A stretch of DNA of 64,000 nucleotides from Hymenopellis radicata (GCA_015501595.1 JADNRX010000121.1:62001-126000), one strand, 5' to 3'. Counted from the first letter of the stretch, positions 38,401-49,201 are shown. Made by a program: numbers and translations. The notes: generated from the sequence alone by a model not told the origin.

Positions 38401-40850
38401 CTCTTACCGGTTCAAATGTGTCTACAGATTAACTCTCCAAGGGTATTGCGATTTTCGGCTGTGCTGGTTACGTGCTGACACGACGTCAGGATCTTGGCTC
38501 TATCATGACGTTCTTAAAGATCTGTCAGCCTTTGGACCAGGAAGACTTTTTCAAACGTTTGCTACTGCGTCCACTCAAGGATGGGACTCCAGCTGGCGCC
38601 GAACTTCTACGCGTAGGTTCATTGCAAAATACACTTGACATCTACTGACGCGAGGTTCAGGCATTGATGAGCCATATTTGCATCAGAAGGACAAAGGAGG
38701 TTTGTCGTTGTCTGGTCCTAGCCTCGTAATATACTCAGCCGCGCACAGATGCAAGACAGTTCAGGGAATCCGCTGATCCCACTCCCTCCTGTTCGTTTTC
38801 TTGCATCTTGTCGTTTCGATAATCTGACATTTTCTAGGTGGAAATGACTCTTGTCCCGGTGGCGTTGCACGACGATGCTAGAGTTGGTTTCCTATTACGT
38901 GTCTTCCACATATTCGTAGCTGACCTTTACCAGGAGCTTTACGACGAAGTAGAAAATCTTTCAAAACAGCGAATCCAAGGCTACATTAGTCGCGGAGAAG
39001 CCAAATCGGTGAGATCTGTCTAGTTGTGGCAATGTTTTCTCGCTGATCGTCAATCAGATGCAATCTAATGTGCTGAGCATGCTCACGCGCATGAGACAGA
39101 TTTCACTGCATCCAGGCCTGGTTCCGAAGAATTACATTGACGAGTTGAGGGCAATGCTCGATAGCGACGACAAAAGCAAGCCGCGTGTCGCCCTTCGTCC
39201 GGAGGACAAAGCTCGATTGCAAAGTCAGCTCCTACAGGCTATTGAGGATTCCGAGGAGTGCCCAATCTGTCTGGACGTCCCTGATAGCGCAAATGCTCGA
39301 ATAACTTCATGCGCTCATGTGTTCTGCATTCAATGGTTTGTCGCGTCTTCACTTACGTGTACCCATTCTAATGTGTTGTGCAGCATCACAGAAATCTTAA
39401 GTCGTCAAGGGAAATGTCCCATGGTGAGCCCTCTTGTCGTCGTGAATACAGTCGTTCATGTTCCTGTAGGACCGTCAAGAGTTATCTATCGCTGATGTCA
39501 TTGAACCTCCTCCGCCAACCGACTTAACCCAAATGCAGTATCACTCCGAAGAAGAGACCTTTGAAGGAGGCTCGTCCGCCAAGATCGATCAGCTTGTTCA
39601 CCTTCTGACTCTCTTACCTGTTACTGAGAAATCACTGGTCTTCTCGCAGTTCACGACCTTCCTGGACAAAGTAAGTTACGGGCAACGTTGTGCCGGGTCC
39701 TCAGGCTTACGACTTTCGTAGATCGCTGAAGTGCTTGATACTCGAGGGTGAGTACACTCCTACATCAAGTATCTCAGCAACACTCTTGACGCATGTGTTT
39801 CAGGATCCCATATGAGCGGTTTGACGGTCGAATGTCCGCGAAGAAACGACAGGAGGTTCTTGCCAAATTCTCGATACCCATCGAGGCGGCCAAGCAAGTT
39901 GAGGAGCCTATGGAAGTTGAACCAGCAAGAGCGAGGAAGGCCAAAGCCTCGCGGCGGGTTGTTGTCGATGACTCTGATGACTTCCCTATGAACAATTTGG
40001 ACAGCGACTTCTCTCCGTTGCCTCAAGACAATAGCGACAATGACGACTTCGTAGTTTCCGATAGCGATGATGACTCGTATACAAGAAAAAAGCTCAAGGG
40101 CAAGGGTAAAGCAAAACCCAAATCCAAGTCGAAAGGCAAAACTTTCCTCGAGCGAGAGGATCTCGCCTTTGGAAGCGGCGAAAACCCCAAGGTCCTATTA
40201 CTTTCTCTCAAAGCTGTGAGTCATTGTGTTACGTCAGCGTCCTTGACTACATGGTGACTCTTATCTCAGGGTGCTCTCGGTCTCAATCTAACTGGTGTGT
40301 TTCTTCACGAAGTTCGTAAACGCATATTCACCTGCCCTTTCAAACTAGTTGCGAATAATGTGTTCTTGTGAGTTATCGTCTAACCGTCTGTTGACTCGTC
40401 TCACCAAGCTCTCTTGTAGGATGGACCCGTGAGCTCCTACACTTTATCATGGCTTATGTTCATCCAGCAGCTCATATTTACTTCAGATGGTGGCAAGAGG
40501 GTATCGAAAGTCAAGCTATAGACAGAGTCAATCGAATTGGCCAGAAGAAGGACGTCCATGTGTACCAACTGATCGCAGAGAACACAGTAGAAGCGAAGGT
40601 ATATCGATTATCACCGCTCCGACGACTGGCTAACGGGTAGCAGGTCCTCGACATTCAAGAAAAGAAGAAAGCTTTGATCAAACAGGCATTTTCCGGTACT
40701 AAACGAACAGAGACACCACTGCAAAGGAAGGAGGCACGCTTACAAGGTATCTATTATCGCTGGCGAGTGTCCACGTTGACTAACGGCAACGCAGAAATCG
40801 TTGAATTGTTTGGATTGAGGAACTCGCAAGTACCGCCTGTCTTGGACTGA
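35444..40850 (+). CDS. PARP-finger/HIRAN/SNF2/RING protein, Rad5/HLTF class
   Basis: DNA-dependent ATPase and E3 ubiquitin ligase of the Rad5/HLTF class, which polyubiquitinate PCNA and remodel stalled forks. In order: a PARP-type zinc finger over four exons (CHGPPPC ... SLRYGKLITADFGDS, RHWGC); a disordered part with a repeated SQKQRRALRDAAA motif; HIRAN (TNVVGIQYYKG, NAIQVLNISRTQVGHIPKNV); helicase N-lobe with Walker A ADAMGLGKTLTMIA, VITTYQV and DEGH box ILDEGHCIRNP; RING (CPICLDVPDSANARITSCAH, CITEILSRQGKCPM); helicase C-lobe (YERFDGRMSAKKRQ, GALGLNLT, QAIDRVNRIGQKKDVHVYQL). Walker A is split by a 6-nt exon (37732-37737), and motifs V/VI by exons of 25, 19 and 9 nt. An insert of about 100 acidic and lysine-rich residues sits in the C-lobe. 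Over 20 exons; no slips seen. Confidence 0.92.
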
Positions 40851-41149
40851 TACATACACCTGCACTCGTTGCCTATACTAATTTTACATACCGAACCAAA
40901 CTGTAGGATACCTTGTAATTTGAATCAGACAGCATCGCATCGCAATACTTGCGCCATACATGACGAGTTACGCAAGCTATCGATGATACAGTGAACAATG
41001 AATTGGGAGTAAGATGATTGAATGCATGCGAGGGTACCGGCAGGTTGAGTAAGACGATTTCACCATGACAGAAGCACATGGATGCTTAAAAGCCCTGAAG
41101 CCCGAATTATAAATACCGGAACGAGGCTGATGCGAGTACACCTCGTATC
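40851..41149. other. intergenic region
   Basis: 299 bp between two tandem plus-strand genes. A short frame on the minus strand has no features. It should hold the 3' UTR of the SNF2 gene and the promoter of the acetyltransferase. Confidence 0.4.
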
Positions 41150-41755
41150 ATGGCAGGAAACCACCCACTCAAACTCACATCGCCCACCAATCGTCTGCAG
41201 TTCGACATCGCAGACAGTTCCGAGGACCATTTAATCGCAACTCTTCGAACAGATCCAGATGTGCGGCGATATCTTCCGCAGCTCCCGATTACGATGTCCG
41301 TGGCAGAAGCAGCGAAATTGAGGGAGACGAGGGCTGCAAATCCTGGGTTTGCGGATTATCATATCCATATCACGGAGAAGGGCGTCTCCACGTTCGTGGG
41401 CACTGTGGGATTAAAGCATCTCGACGAATTTCAAAAGTCGGCTGAAGCTGGAATCTTGTTGTTACCGAACGCTCAAGGAAAGGGCGTGGCGACAGAGGCA
41501 CTCTATGTGGTCCTGGCTTACCTCTTTAATGAGCGACAAGTACATCGCGTGACGTTCGAGACTTCGGTGGACAACAAGAGCATGAGAGGGTGGTTAGACG
41601 TTGTAGCCGGCGCCAAACTGGAAGGGATACTGAGGGGCTGTTGGAGAGATGTAGAGGATCCCAGGCGGTTCGTAGATGTGGCGAGCTACAGCATATTGGA
41701 GGAAGAATGGAAGGGCAGCGTTGAAGAGCGATTGAAAGCGAAGCTGAGATTTTGA
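41150..41755 (+). CDS. GNAT-family N-acetyltransferase (RimJ/RimL-like)
   Basis: Single-exon protein of 201 residues. GNAT enzymes move acetyl from acetyl-CoA to amines. Seen: N-terminal strand and helix (LIATLRTDPDVRRYLPQLPI), beta strands HIHITEKGVSTFVGTVGL, the acetyl-CoA motif A region EAGILLLPNAQGKGVATEAL with QGKGVA as the pyrophosphate loop, and motif B VHRVTFETSVDNKSMRGWLD. The C-terminal half fits the RimJ/RimL type that acts on other proteins or small amines. It is one of few intronless genes here, which may hint at recent acquisition or retroposition, but nothing else supports that. Substrate unknown. It converges on ARPC4 with 44 bp between stops. Confidence 0.85.
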   Translation: MAGNHPLKLTSPTNRLQFDIADSSEDHLIATLRTDPDVRRYLPQLPITMSVAEAAKLRETRAANPGFADYHIHITEKGVSTFVGTVGLKHLDEFQKSAEAGILLLPNAQGKGVATEALYVVLAYLFNERQVHRVTFETSVDNKSMRGWLDVVAGAKLEGILRGCWRDVEDPRRFVDVASYSILEEEWKGSVEERLKAKLRF

Positions 41756-41799
41756 ATGGGACCATTCCGTTCTAGTGATACATTCAATCCAAGATACAT

Positions 41800-42613
41800 T
41801 CAAGTACTGATCTGCAGCGCAAGCATCAGCTGGGAAACGACAGAAAAGGGAAGACAACACACAGCAGTCAGATATGACTCGGCGACGATACGCGCCCGCG
41901 CATTGAGGCTCAATTTCATGTCGCTAATCTCTCTGTCAACCTCCTTCATAAACCTGGCCGCGCCTGTTAGGCTAGGAGATCGTTGTATCGATAAGGGACG
42001 CACTCAATGATGAAATCGACAATCTTGTGCTTCAACATTGTCTCGGAATGCGTGTTCGTTATGAGGAAGGATATGTCGTATCCCTTGATAGACGGTCGGT
42101 ATTGTATTAAAGGAAGACTCTGCTGCGCACCTGGACAGGTTTTCGCCTAAGGACGATAAAGCTTTCCGCTCGTTGCATCATGAAACGGGTGAACTTGTGG
42201 CACAGTATTCTCTCAATCTCGTCGGCTTGCTTGATCTTGATGCTGAGTCGGATGGAGTTCACGGACGATTCAATGAGGACGCGCTCGTTCTCATTACGAG
42301 AGATGATGAGTGGGTTGAGGAGCACCTCTTTGGATCCACTGTAACAGGCGGTCAATGACACGAATCGCCGGCAACGAGGAGAGCGACGTACGATGCCTCG
42401 ACCTCTGGTTTGTTGTGCCGCTCGACGACCTGAATACCCATGAGCATCACGGACTGCGATGACGAGGCGGACTGACCTGCGATGAGAAGTTCTCCAGCGT
42501 CAACGCTGCGGTCAACGTCGAGCGCACAGCGGCAAGATAAGGTCTTAAAGCGTTTGACTGGAGAAAAAATGTTGAGAAATCGAGCAGGAAATACGGGAAA
42601 TTGAGCAGACCAT
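41800..42613 (-). CDS. ARPC4: Arp2/3 complex subunit ARPC4 (p20)
   Basis: Core subunit of the actin-nucleating Arp2/3 complex, pairing with ARPC2. The first coding exon is only ATG (42611-42613), followed at once by a 53-nt intron (42558-42610); the next exon begins [20 protein letters not shown]. Further parts: [99 protein letters not shown] and [20 protein letters not shown], then [15 protein letters not shown]. The last few residues are uncertain because a 51-nt in-frame stretch before the stop may be an intron. Length about 168 residues, normal for the family. Confidence 0.93.
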
Positions 42614-42715
42614 GCTTGGAAACTGGAGTAAGGAGCGCGGTCACGCAGCTACGGAAGTGGACTTGTCGGAGTTTGAATGCCCTGCTCATCGAACCATCAT
42701 CTCAACTCTCAAACG

Positions 42716-44159
42716 ATGAACTATCGCATAATTTCCACATGGTTCCTTTTAATCTATCTGTCCTTTCGACGTGTAATTAACTGTTTTATAGGTCTCTAAA
42801 GGTCGCCCCTTCGAAGGAGGGCACCACCTTTGAAACTGACTTTCCTGTAAAAATCACCAATGTTGCTCTCGGCGACGATTCAGAAACTCCCAACACATCT
42901 GGAAGAACCACTCTTAAAATGGCCTATGAGGAACCTGCCGACTTTTCTGACAGCGAGGACGAGGCATCCGGCGAGCAGCACGTCACTGCCATCTGTTCTC
43001 TGTCTGTGGGAAAGGTCCTCAAACTTCTTCTATTCAACTGCATTGCATCCTGACGATGTAAAAGGTTGAACACCTCTCGCTGGATGTTGTGCTTCACGAA
43101 CACGGCAAGTTCACTTTTACAGTATCCGGAGAAAAGTAAGAAATCATGTCTGCCACTCTGATCTTGTCGAACTCAATCTCTTTCTAGCACCGTCTATCTT
43201 ACCGGTGTTCAGATAGGTATGTGTTTTCCTTGATCCTGCCTAACCTACCTAATGGTATATAGACGAAATTCTACCTGATCACGACCATGGTCCATCTGAC
43301 GGCTGGGACTCTGAAGATGAAGAGGGCGCCTTCGCTCTACAGGATGTCAGCTCTGATGTGGAAATGGAAGCGGATGGTTTCGAAAGCGATGCAAGGTACG
43401 TTGCAGATTTGACCCCATTCCCTTTGTTGAGCTGTTACTACAGCCGATTCGAGGAGGTCCACGATGAGCCCAAAGCCAAAGACAAGAAGAGACGAAGAGA
43501 TTCTATAGATATCGATGCCGACGTCGCCAAACCCTCCAAGGCTGAGAAGAAGAAGGCCAAAAAGCAAAAAGGCCAGGATGGCAATGCTGTTCCCGCCGAA
43601 GCCGAAGCTGCCCCAGCTAACGCCGAGAAGAAGGAGAAAAAAGAGAAAAAAGAGAAAAAAGAGAAGGGCGGAACCAAGGAGTTGCCGGGTGGATTGAAGG
43701 TGAAAGACGCGACTATTGGCGCCGGCCCGCAAGCGAAGAAAGGTCAGAGGATCGAGATGAGGTACATTGGCAAATTGCAAAACGGAAAAATCTTTGACTC
43801 AAACACTAAAGGCAAACCTGTGAGTTGTAATCTGCTTAAAGTGATCACATGTTGACGTACGCTGTTAGTTTGCATTCCGTCTTGGACAAGGAGAGGTTAT
43901 CAAAGGCAAGTCACATCGTCGGTCCAAAAGAGGCCTCTGCTGAGTAGTCAAAAAAAAGGTTGGGATGAAGGAATTGCCGGAATGCAAGTCGGGGGTGAAC
44001 GCGTGCTGACCATACCTCCTGGGTTGGCCTACGGGAAAAAGGGCGCTGGTGATATTCCTCCCAATGCCACCTTAACGTTTGGTGCGTGATATGTTTTACC
44101 AACTGTATCAGGCCATTGAAACGCTCTCTGCAGAGTGCAAGCTTGTCAACATCAAATAA
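42716..44159 (+). CDS. nucleolar FKBP-type peptidyl-prolyl isomerase (Fpr3/Fpr4-like)
   Basis: Nuclear proline isomerase and histone chaperone type: nucleoplasmin-like N-domain, charged linker, C-terminal FKBP. Start [19 protein letters not shown] is read across an intron at 42742-42791; it was chosen because it supplies the conserved W-S-L strand. N-domain: [36 protein letters not shown]. The linker alternates acid ([13 protein letters not shown]) with repeated [93 protein letters not shown], ending [10 protein letters not shown]. About eight exons. It diverges from ARPC4 with 102 bp between start codons. Confidence 0.92.
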
Positions 44160-45012
44160 GCGCACCTCACGATAGCCTTGCGTCCAAAAGTACTTACGTG
44201 CGCTCATGTTGAACACGATGAATACCTTGAGAAATATCAGTAATTCGAACGTCGATCATTATACGACTTGTGTGCGCTGCGACCGCGTACCATCAGAGCA
44301 ACATATCTTGCTCTGCGATGATTGGCTTGGGACGTTCATAATGCGGTGAGACATCCCTTCTTTTGCCGGCTCCCCTTGTTGGGTCCAATCCGATATCCGT
44401 CCGCGGAACTAAATAAATTTCGGGCCATCGATTGAATTGAGGCGTTCCACGCTGAACTACGCGTGCTGGCGGTGAGCCTTTGGAGCCTATCCTGCCAACG
44501 CCAACGCTACATTCGCCACGCTTGCGTGCTTTAGATGTTGTTGATCCATGGGGAATGATGGTATCCCTGGCCCTGGCGCGCTTTTGTTTCCACGGAACCA
44601 TTTTGCGCACCTTGCCACCTCGAAAAGGCTGATGAATGTTCCTGGGGTGGTTGGGCATCATGTATTTACGGAACGAGGAACATTCCTCTTCGTCCTAGCC
44701 AATCGCGTCCATCGTTACTTGACTCAATAAGCGAGCCCAGTCAGGACAGTAGATAACAGCGGGCTGGAAGTTGGAGCTGATCACAAGTCCGTTCCACTGA
44801 ACCAATCGCTGAACAGTAGGAGGAATAGTGCACGTCGTAGTTAGGACACGAACAATGGCCGGTGTGAACGGGTAGCATTTTTTTCGCGAGGCGGAATCGT
44901 GCGTCTTGACGCGCGGACGATTGCAATCCGGATGATCGTCTTTTCATTTGTCGTAATCTAGAACAACAAACCCATTAGAACATCTGTTACGGAATCGCCG
45001 CGTGGCCTGACC
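44160..45012. other. intergenic region without a supported gene
   Basis: About 850 bp. A minus-strand frame at 44293-44661 (123 codons, basic) has no domain and no convincing context, so it is not called. No repeat or RNA gene was seen. Confidence 0.4.
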
Positions 45013-45018
45013 TATAAA
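45013..45018 (+). promoter_or_regulatory. TATA box
   Basis: TATAAA in CCTATAAAGC, followed by a poly-T stretch and a C/T-rich run (45055-45125), the usual shape of a fungal core promoter. It points to the small gene candidate at 45132. Confidence 0.45.
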
Positions 45019-45131
45019 GCCAGGAGAGCGATGATGTTTTTTTTTTGCGATATCGCTTCCACTTCTCCCCGCTTTCGACTCTCGTACTTTTCTCGCTCCG
45101 AAGCTGCACCGTCTTTCTCACCACGACGATC

Positions 45132-45379
45132 ATGGCGACCGCTCCCACACGTATGCCAGGCCACCCATTGTCTAATCTTCTTCTTTCCCATCTGTACGGC
45201 GTTCAGAGCCTTCAAAGAGGATGATTGGCGTCGTACATACCATGGGAATGGAAGAAGTTAGACCATGTCGCGGTCTCGGACTCGTGTGCTCAGCGCCTAA
45301 CGTCCATCGACCTCCACAGCCTCGTCTGTTAGGTCTTCTCAACCCACCTCTACATGTATTCCCTGCGGGTTCTACATAG
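45132..45379 (+). CDS. possible small two-exon gene, unrecognised
   Basis: Promoter-like sequence upstream is followed by ATG GCG ACC GCT CCC ACA C, a good 56-nt intron (45151-45206; donor GTATGC, acceptor TTCAG) and an open frame of about 57 codons to a TAG at 45377. Joined product of about 63 residues: MATAPTQPSKRMIGVV and so on, with no known motif. An alternative acceptor two bases downstream (after GTTCAGAG) would give a 23-residue product ending DDWRRTYHGNGRS. It could also be the broken start of a lost gene or a non-coding transcript. Support is only the promoter and splice signals. Confidence 0.28.
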
Positions 45380-45839
45380 GATTTGCATCGAGAACTTTTG
45401 AATCTTTCAGGTCTCCTAGTCTGTTTGTTGGTCTTCTTTTTTTGGTGGACGCAGTTACATTAGATTCGAAATGTGGTCTAGGACAGCGTATAGTATACAA
45501 TACACACTATTTCCCGCTGTCTGCAAACCCGCGGCGTGTCTGTTCGAGGACCTCGCAACCTTTTAGCACCCCGAGGAAATGCGCTACGCACTCCGTGTGG
45601 GGTGTTTGTTGGTCTTCAATCATCCAAATCATCGATCGTCATCACAGTCAACAAAAGTCGTCCAGCGCCACATTCCGGTTCAGCTGCGTATAGTTGAAGT
45701 TCGTTTATTACATGATGTAGCTAGTGGCTTGCATCGTACATAGGGTAAATAGTTCATTTGGTACATGAAGCTCGTCTAAAAATAATTGTAGATGGACTCA
45801 GCCATATTCAGGTCAAGCCCGGGATCGGCTTCAAGACGA
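45380..45839. other. intergenic region
   Basis: 460 bp upstream of the lipase stop on the other strand. It contains a T-rich run near 45.43 kb. Short frames only; nothing supported. Confidence 0.4.
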
Positions 45840-47157
45840 TCAAGTACAGAAGATGGTTCCAATGTAAATTCCTTCGTAGGGGCCAAGCTGTGTGATTGGT
45901 GAGTACTTTTCATCTTAGAGGTCACGATTCTATTCACATGGTTGAGAATGTTGCCAACAAAGATGTTTGGTACGCTCTTGATTTGACACTGGTCGTCCAC
46001 GGCATCGTCATTTCCTGTTCGCCGTTCAGCCGCGTTGAGGAATTTGAACGCATTGACTTACCAGGACAGGCGACTGCGTTTCCCGGACCCAGAATATGCG
46101 TCTCGCCTTGAGGATGAGAGAAGCCAAGACCTCTACCAGGAACAATCGGGATGAGATCTGTCATTTTGTCAGTTGTCCGCCGGCTGAATTGAGATTTGTT
46201 GAATACCATCTTCGTTGTTGATTCTCAAGAAGTCCGGAACCTTAACAGCATGTTACAATGTGGCGACATATTAACGACTTTGATACGACACACCATTGAG
46301 TCAATCAATTCGGCAAATGCCAAGTTACCAACACCTTTAGGAAACATCAAAATGCAGATCCTTATCGAGTTGAGTGCACTTACGAGGCGTCCCATAAGTT
46401 CTTGCCTTGATTCTTGCCGATGGTATATTTAAAGCAAAGAATAGGGAGTCGAGTTCAGCCAAAGCTCCGCCAAGGGAGTGACCAGCAAGCGTTAGGTTCG
46501 ACGTTCCATGAGCAGCCATAAGGGAATTCACTTCCGCGAGGATTGTAGACGCCGTTAATGCATGCTGGTCACTGAATCCATTGTGTACCAAGACATCGCC
46601 ACCTACTCCGGGGAACAGCGTAGGGTCCAGGGTGTCTTTGAGAGCGTCGATGTCCGTCAACACCGACTCACTAATCATTCGTTCACCGACTGACAGTGAT
46701 TACCGTAAACTGAAGATGACTCACAATTGTAACGGGTCAGTGCCTTCGTGAACCACGACTACAGCATCTTCGGACGGCCAATACCCAACTATATCTGTGA
46801 CAAAGAGTCAGTTTGGCGATTCGGCAGTCGAAAAGCACATACATTGTTGAATGTCGTCACCGTTTCCCACCGACTAGCGTGGGGGTGAAATCCGCCAGAG
46901 CATCACAAGCCTCTGAAGCAGACACACGCGAAGTTAGAAGCAGGTTAGAAATAGCTCGTCGATAGCGTACCTCCGCAGGACCAATCCTGTAGCTCGTCGA
47001 TGGGACAATAAGCCGCCCGGGCAAACTGAGTGGTAGGAGCGAATCCCGACAGTTCGGTCGCGGCTATCTGGCTCACTGCTCTTCGCAGGGGAGTCAGAGG
47101 TGCCGCATAAGTGGCGCCAACGAATGACACAGTCATAAGTAAAGTGGACGCGAACAT
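45840..47157 (-). CDS. secreted class-3 (alpha/beta hydrolase) lipase
   Basis: Extracellular triacylglycerol lipase type. Start MFASTLLMTVSFVGATYAAP is a signal peptide; a longer frame upstream is treated as 5' UTR. Then TTQFARAAYCPIDELQDWSC, GYWPSEDAVVVVHEGTDP, GDVLVHNGFSDQHALT, the nucleophile elbow TLAGHSLGGALAELDSL with catalytic Ser, TYGTPR / VGNLAFAELIDSM, catalytic Asp in FLRINNEDDLIPIVPGR, and the histidine in GFSHPQGETHILGPGNAVAC. The C-terminus is GNILNH / LGPYEGIYIGTIFCT, read across a 54-nt intron; this sets the stop at 45840 rather than at the end of the longer open frame. About eight exons. All three catalytic residues and paired cysteines are present, so it should be active. 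Likely role: extracellular lipid breakdown. Confidence 0.9.
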
Positions 47158-48109
47158 CGTGAATCCGGAACGAAGGCGACGAGAGAATAGGTGAAGAGGG
47201 CGGGTGTGCGTGAATATCCCGATGCTCCATTCTCTGCACAATCCTAGTTTTATAACGGACGGACATTGCGCCGATGTTAACGAATCACTCCTGTTACTCA
47301 GTTCTCAGAACATGTGCTAAAAGGTACTCATCAGTGCTGTGAGCGCACAATATCATGGAACTAGACCACGGGTTACCAGTCATGGGAGACAAAACCCTCC
47401 GGGATGTCGATAATAGCACTGTAGCGCAGGCGGTAGCGGGGGATGACCCCATGTGGGGTATGTAATTTGACTGTGACTTGCTGATTTGATAGACGCGTGG
47501 AGTCCATCTATGATTGAACACGCGGTCAGATCCCTTTTACCTTTCGATCGTGCTTTTTTGCACCACAAGGGAGTTGTCGACGTGACCTTTCCCTGACAAC
47601 AAACGAAATCGATAATCCACCGCAGTCGCTCGAGGACGCGATAAGTATTCTTGCAGAGCCCAAACGACAAGCTCAAGGTTTCGCTGTCCATCAGGCCTAG
47701 AACAGTATCGAGGCAGTCCTCCCGTTCCATAGCTATTTGCAGCGGCGGAATGTAGCCGTCATTGAATGCGACCTTCACGCAGCGGAATATGGAGGCCAAT
47801 GAATGAGTGTCGAAATCCGGTCGCAGCGAAATCACATTGCTTACACTTGGCGTTAGAACATCTAAACGTTCACATAGCCCTCTACTCGTGGTCCGGTCGA
47901 AGAGACAGTACTTTGACCTCCTCTGAGGACGAGAAAAAGCTTGATGTTTCGCTGGGCTGGGCCTAGAGAGCAGGCTGAGAGAGCCCGGATCCACAGTTCG
48001 CCATCATCATACACGTGTCGGGAGCATGTTTTGCTCGCTAAAATATAAGTGTTTATTACGACGAGGACAGAGTAATTTTTTTCTCTTTTCTACGTACTTA
48101 ACGGGTCCG
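47158..48109. other. intergenic region with an uncertain open frame
   Basis: 0.95 kb between divergent genes. A 204-codon minus-strand frame (47380-47994) lacks an ATG near its 5' end but has protein-like stretches (IFRCVKVAFNDGYIPPLQIA). It might be an exon of an unrecognised gene. Splice signals and domain are not convincing, so no gene is called. Promoters of the lipase and the coiled-coil gene lie here. Confidence 0.35.
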
Positions 48110-49201
48110 ATGCCAACAGCCAACGATGCAGATCCCGAGTATACTGGAACGTTCACGACTCCGAGCTGCTACAACGGAGAGTAAGTGCTATCACACATTA
48201 ATCAGCTATGCCGGACCAACCTCTTAACGTCACTTATGTTTGGATAGCCTTCCTGCCGAGAACCTCATACAACAGCTGAGGGAAGCAGCAGAGTCACAGA
48301 CTTACAGGCCGACGCGAACTCTCCAGCAGCGGCAGTTGACATCATCACCACCGCCTCCGCCACCGCCAAAGGCCAGAAGCAAATCCCGCAGCCCGGGCCG
48401 ACGGTCAGGCCGCAAACATTCCATCGAGCGCCTTTACCGCGGCGGTGAATGGGACACTGCGAGCCTCAAACATTTACTCCGGTCCACCGGGGACCGTCTG
48501 GAACACGAGGTTAGGCGCGCCGACGAGGCGATTGCGCGCGCAGAGTACGCGCAGCTTCAGGCAGATCAAGCCTTCGATAAATTTACGGCTGTCCATCAGG
48601 CTTGCCACGACATGGAGCTGCGAGCGCGCCATGCTGAGAACGAGGCGGCGACTTTTAAAAGACAGCTGGAGCTCTCAGAGGACCGGGTAAGGCATTTGGA
48701 GCACAGGTGCACGGATTTGGAGGACGAACGAGAGGAGGCCAGTCAGCGCACGTCTACGCTGAAGAAGGAGGTCCGTGAGCTGCAGCTATCGGTCCGAAGT
48801 CATGAAGCGCGCGACAAGGGGTGGGAGGAAGGCGTTAAGATTGGGATGATGAAACGTCTGAATGAGGAACGGCAAAAGCTCTGGAATGCTGGGCACGCCG
48901 AGGGCTCTAAAGTGGCGCGGTCTTCGGCGATGAAGGAGGGCATTCGGATCGGTCGGCGAGAAGGGCTGATGGAGGGCCGTGAGCAGGGCAGGAACGAGGA
49001 AAGACGAAACGCGCTCGAGGCTTTCCAGGTATTCTTGAATGAGGAGATGGATGGAACGGACGAATGGGTGCGTTCTTCATTCTCATTATTCTCCCTCCCG
49101 TCTGATTATACGTGTACACCTAGCGATCTGAATGGACGAGACGATGGACAGAATCAGTATACCACGCTGACAGTGTCAGCACGGTCTCGTCGCGTCCATG
49201 A
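48110..49201 (+). CDS. coiled-coil protein with C-terminal GX3 repeat
   Basis: Not recognised as a family. Exon 1 (MPTANDADPEYTGTFTTPSC) joins in phase 2 by donor GTAAGT to LPAENLIQQLREAAESQ. Then a proline run, a basic patch (KARSKSRSPGRRSGRKHS), and about 170 residues of heptad-rich coiled coil (DRLEHEVRRADEAIARAEY, HMELRARHAENEA-like, RVRHLEHRCTDLEDEREEA). After it comes a glycine-periodic stretch, KEGIRIGRREGLMEGREQGR, a GX3 repeat like the deca-GX3 motif of Yae1/Lto1. A final intron with donor GTGCGT after DEW gives the end at 49201; reading through would end at 49217. It could be a scaffold or an adaptor. Confidence 0.65.

Noticed and set aside
42739..42741. ATG directly before an intron as the FKBP start
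   Set aside because: The frame after that splice meets a stop; ATG 42716 gives an open frame and the expected W-S-L strand.
43620..43672. Tandem GAGAAAAAA repeats
   Set aside because: They encode the [13 protein letters not shown] linker of the nucleolar FKBP, not an independent repeat or regulatory element.
44293..44661. Minus-strand basic frame of 123 codons
   Set aside because: No motif, no promoter and no splice signals; not distinct from chance frames.
47380..47994. Minus-strand 204-codon frame
   Set aside because: Starts with GTG only, no ATG until deep inside, no family recognised; kept as a note in the intergenic entry.
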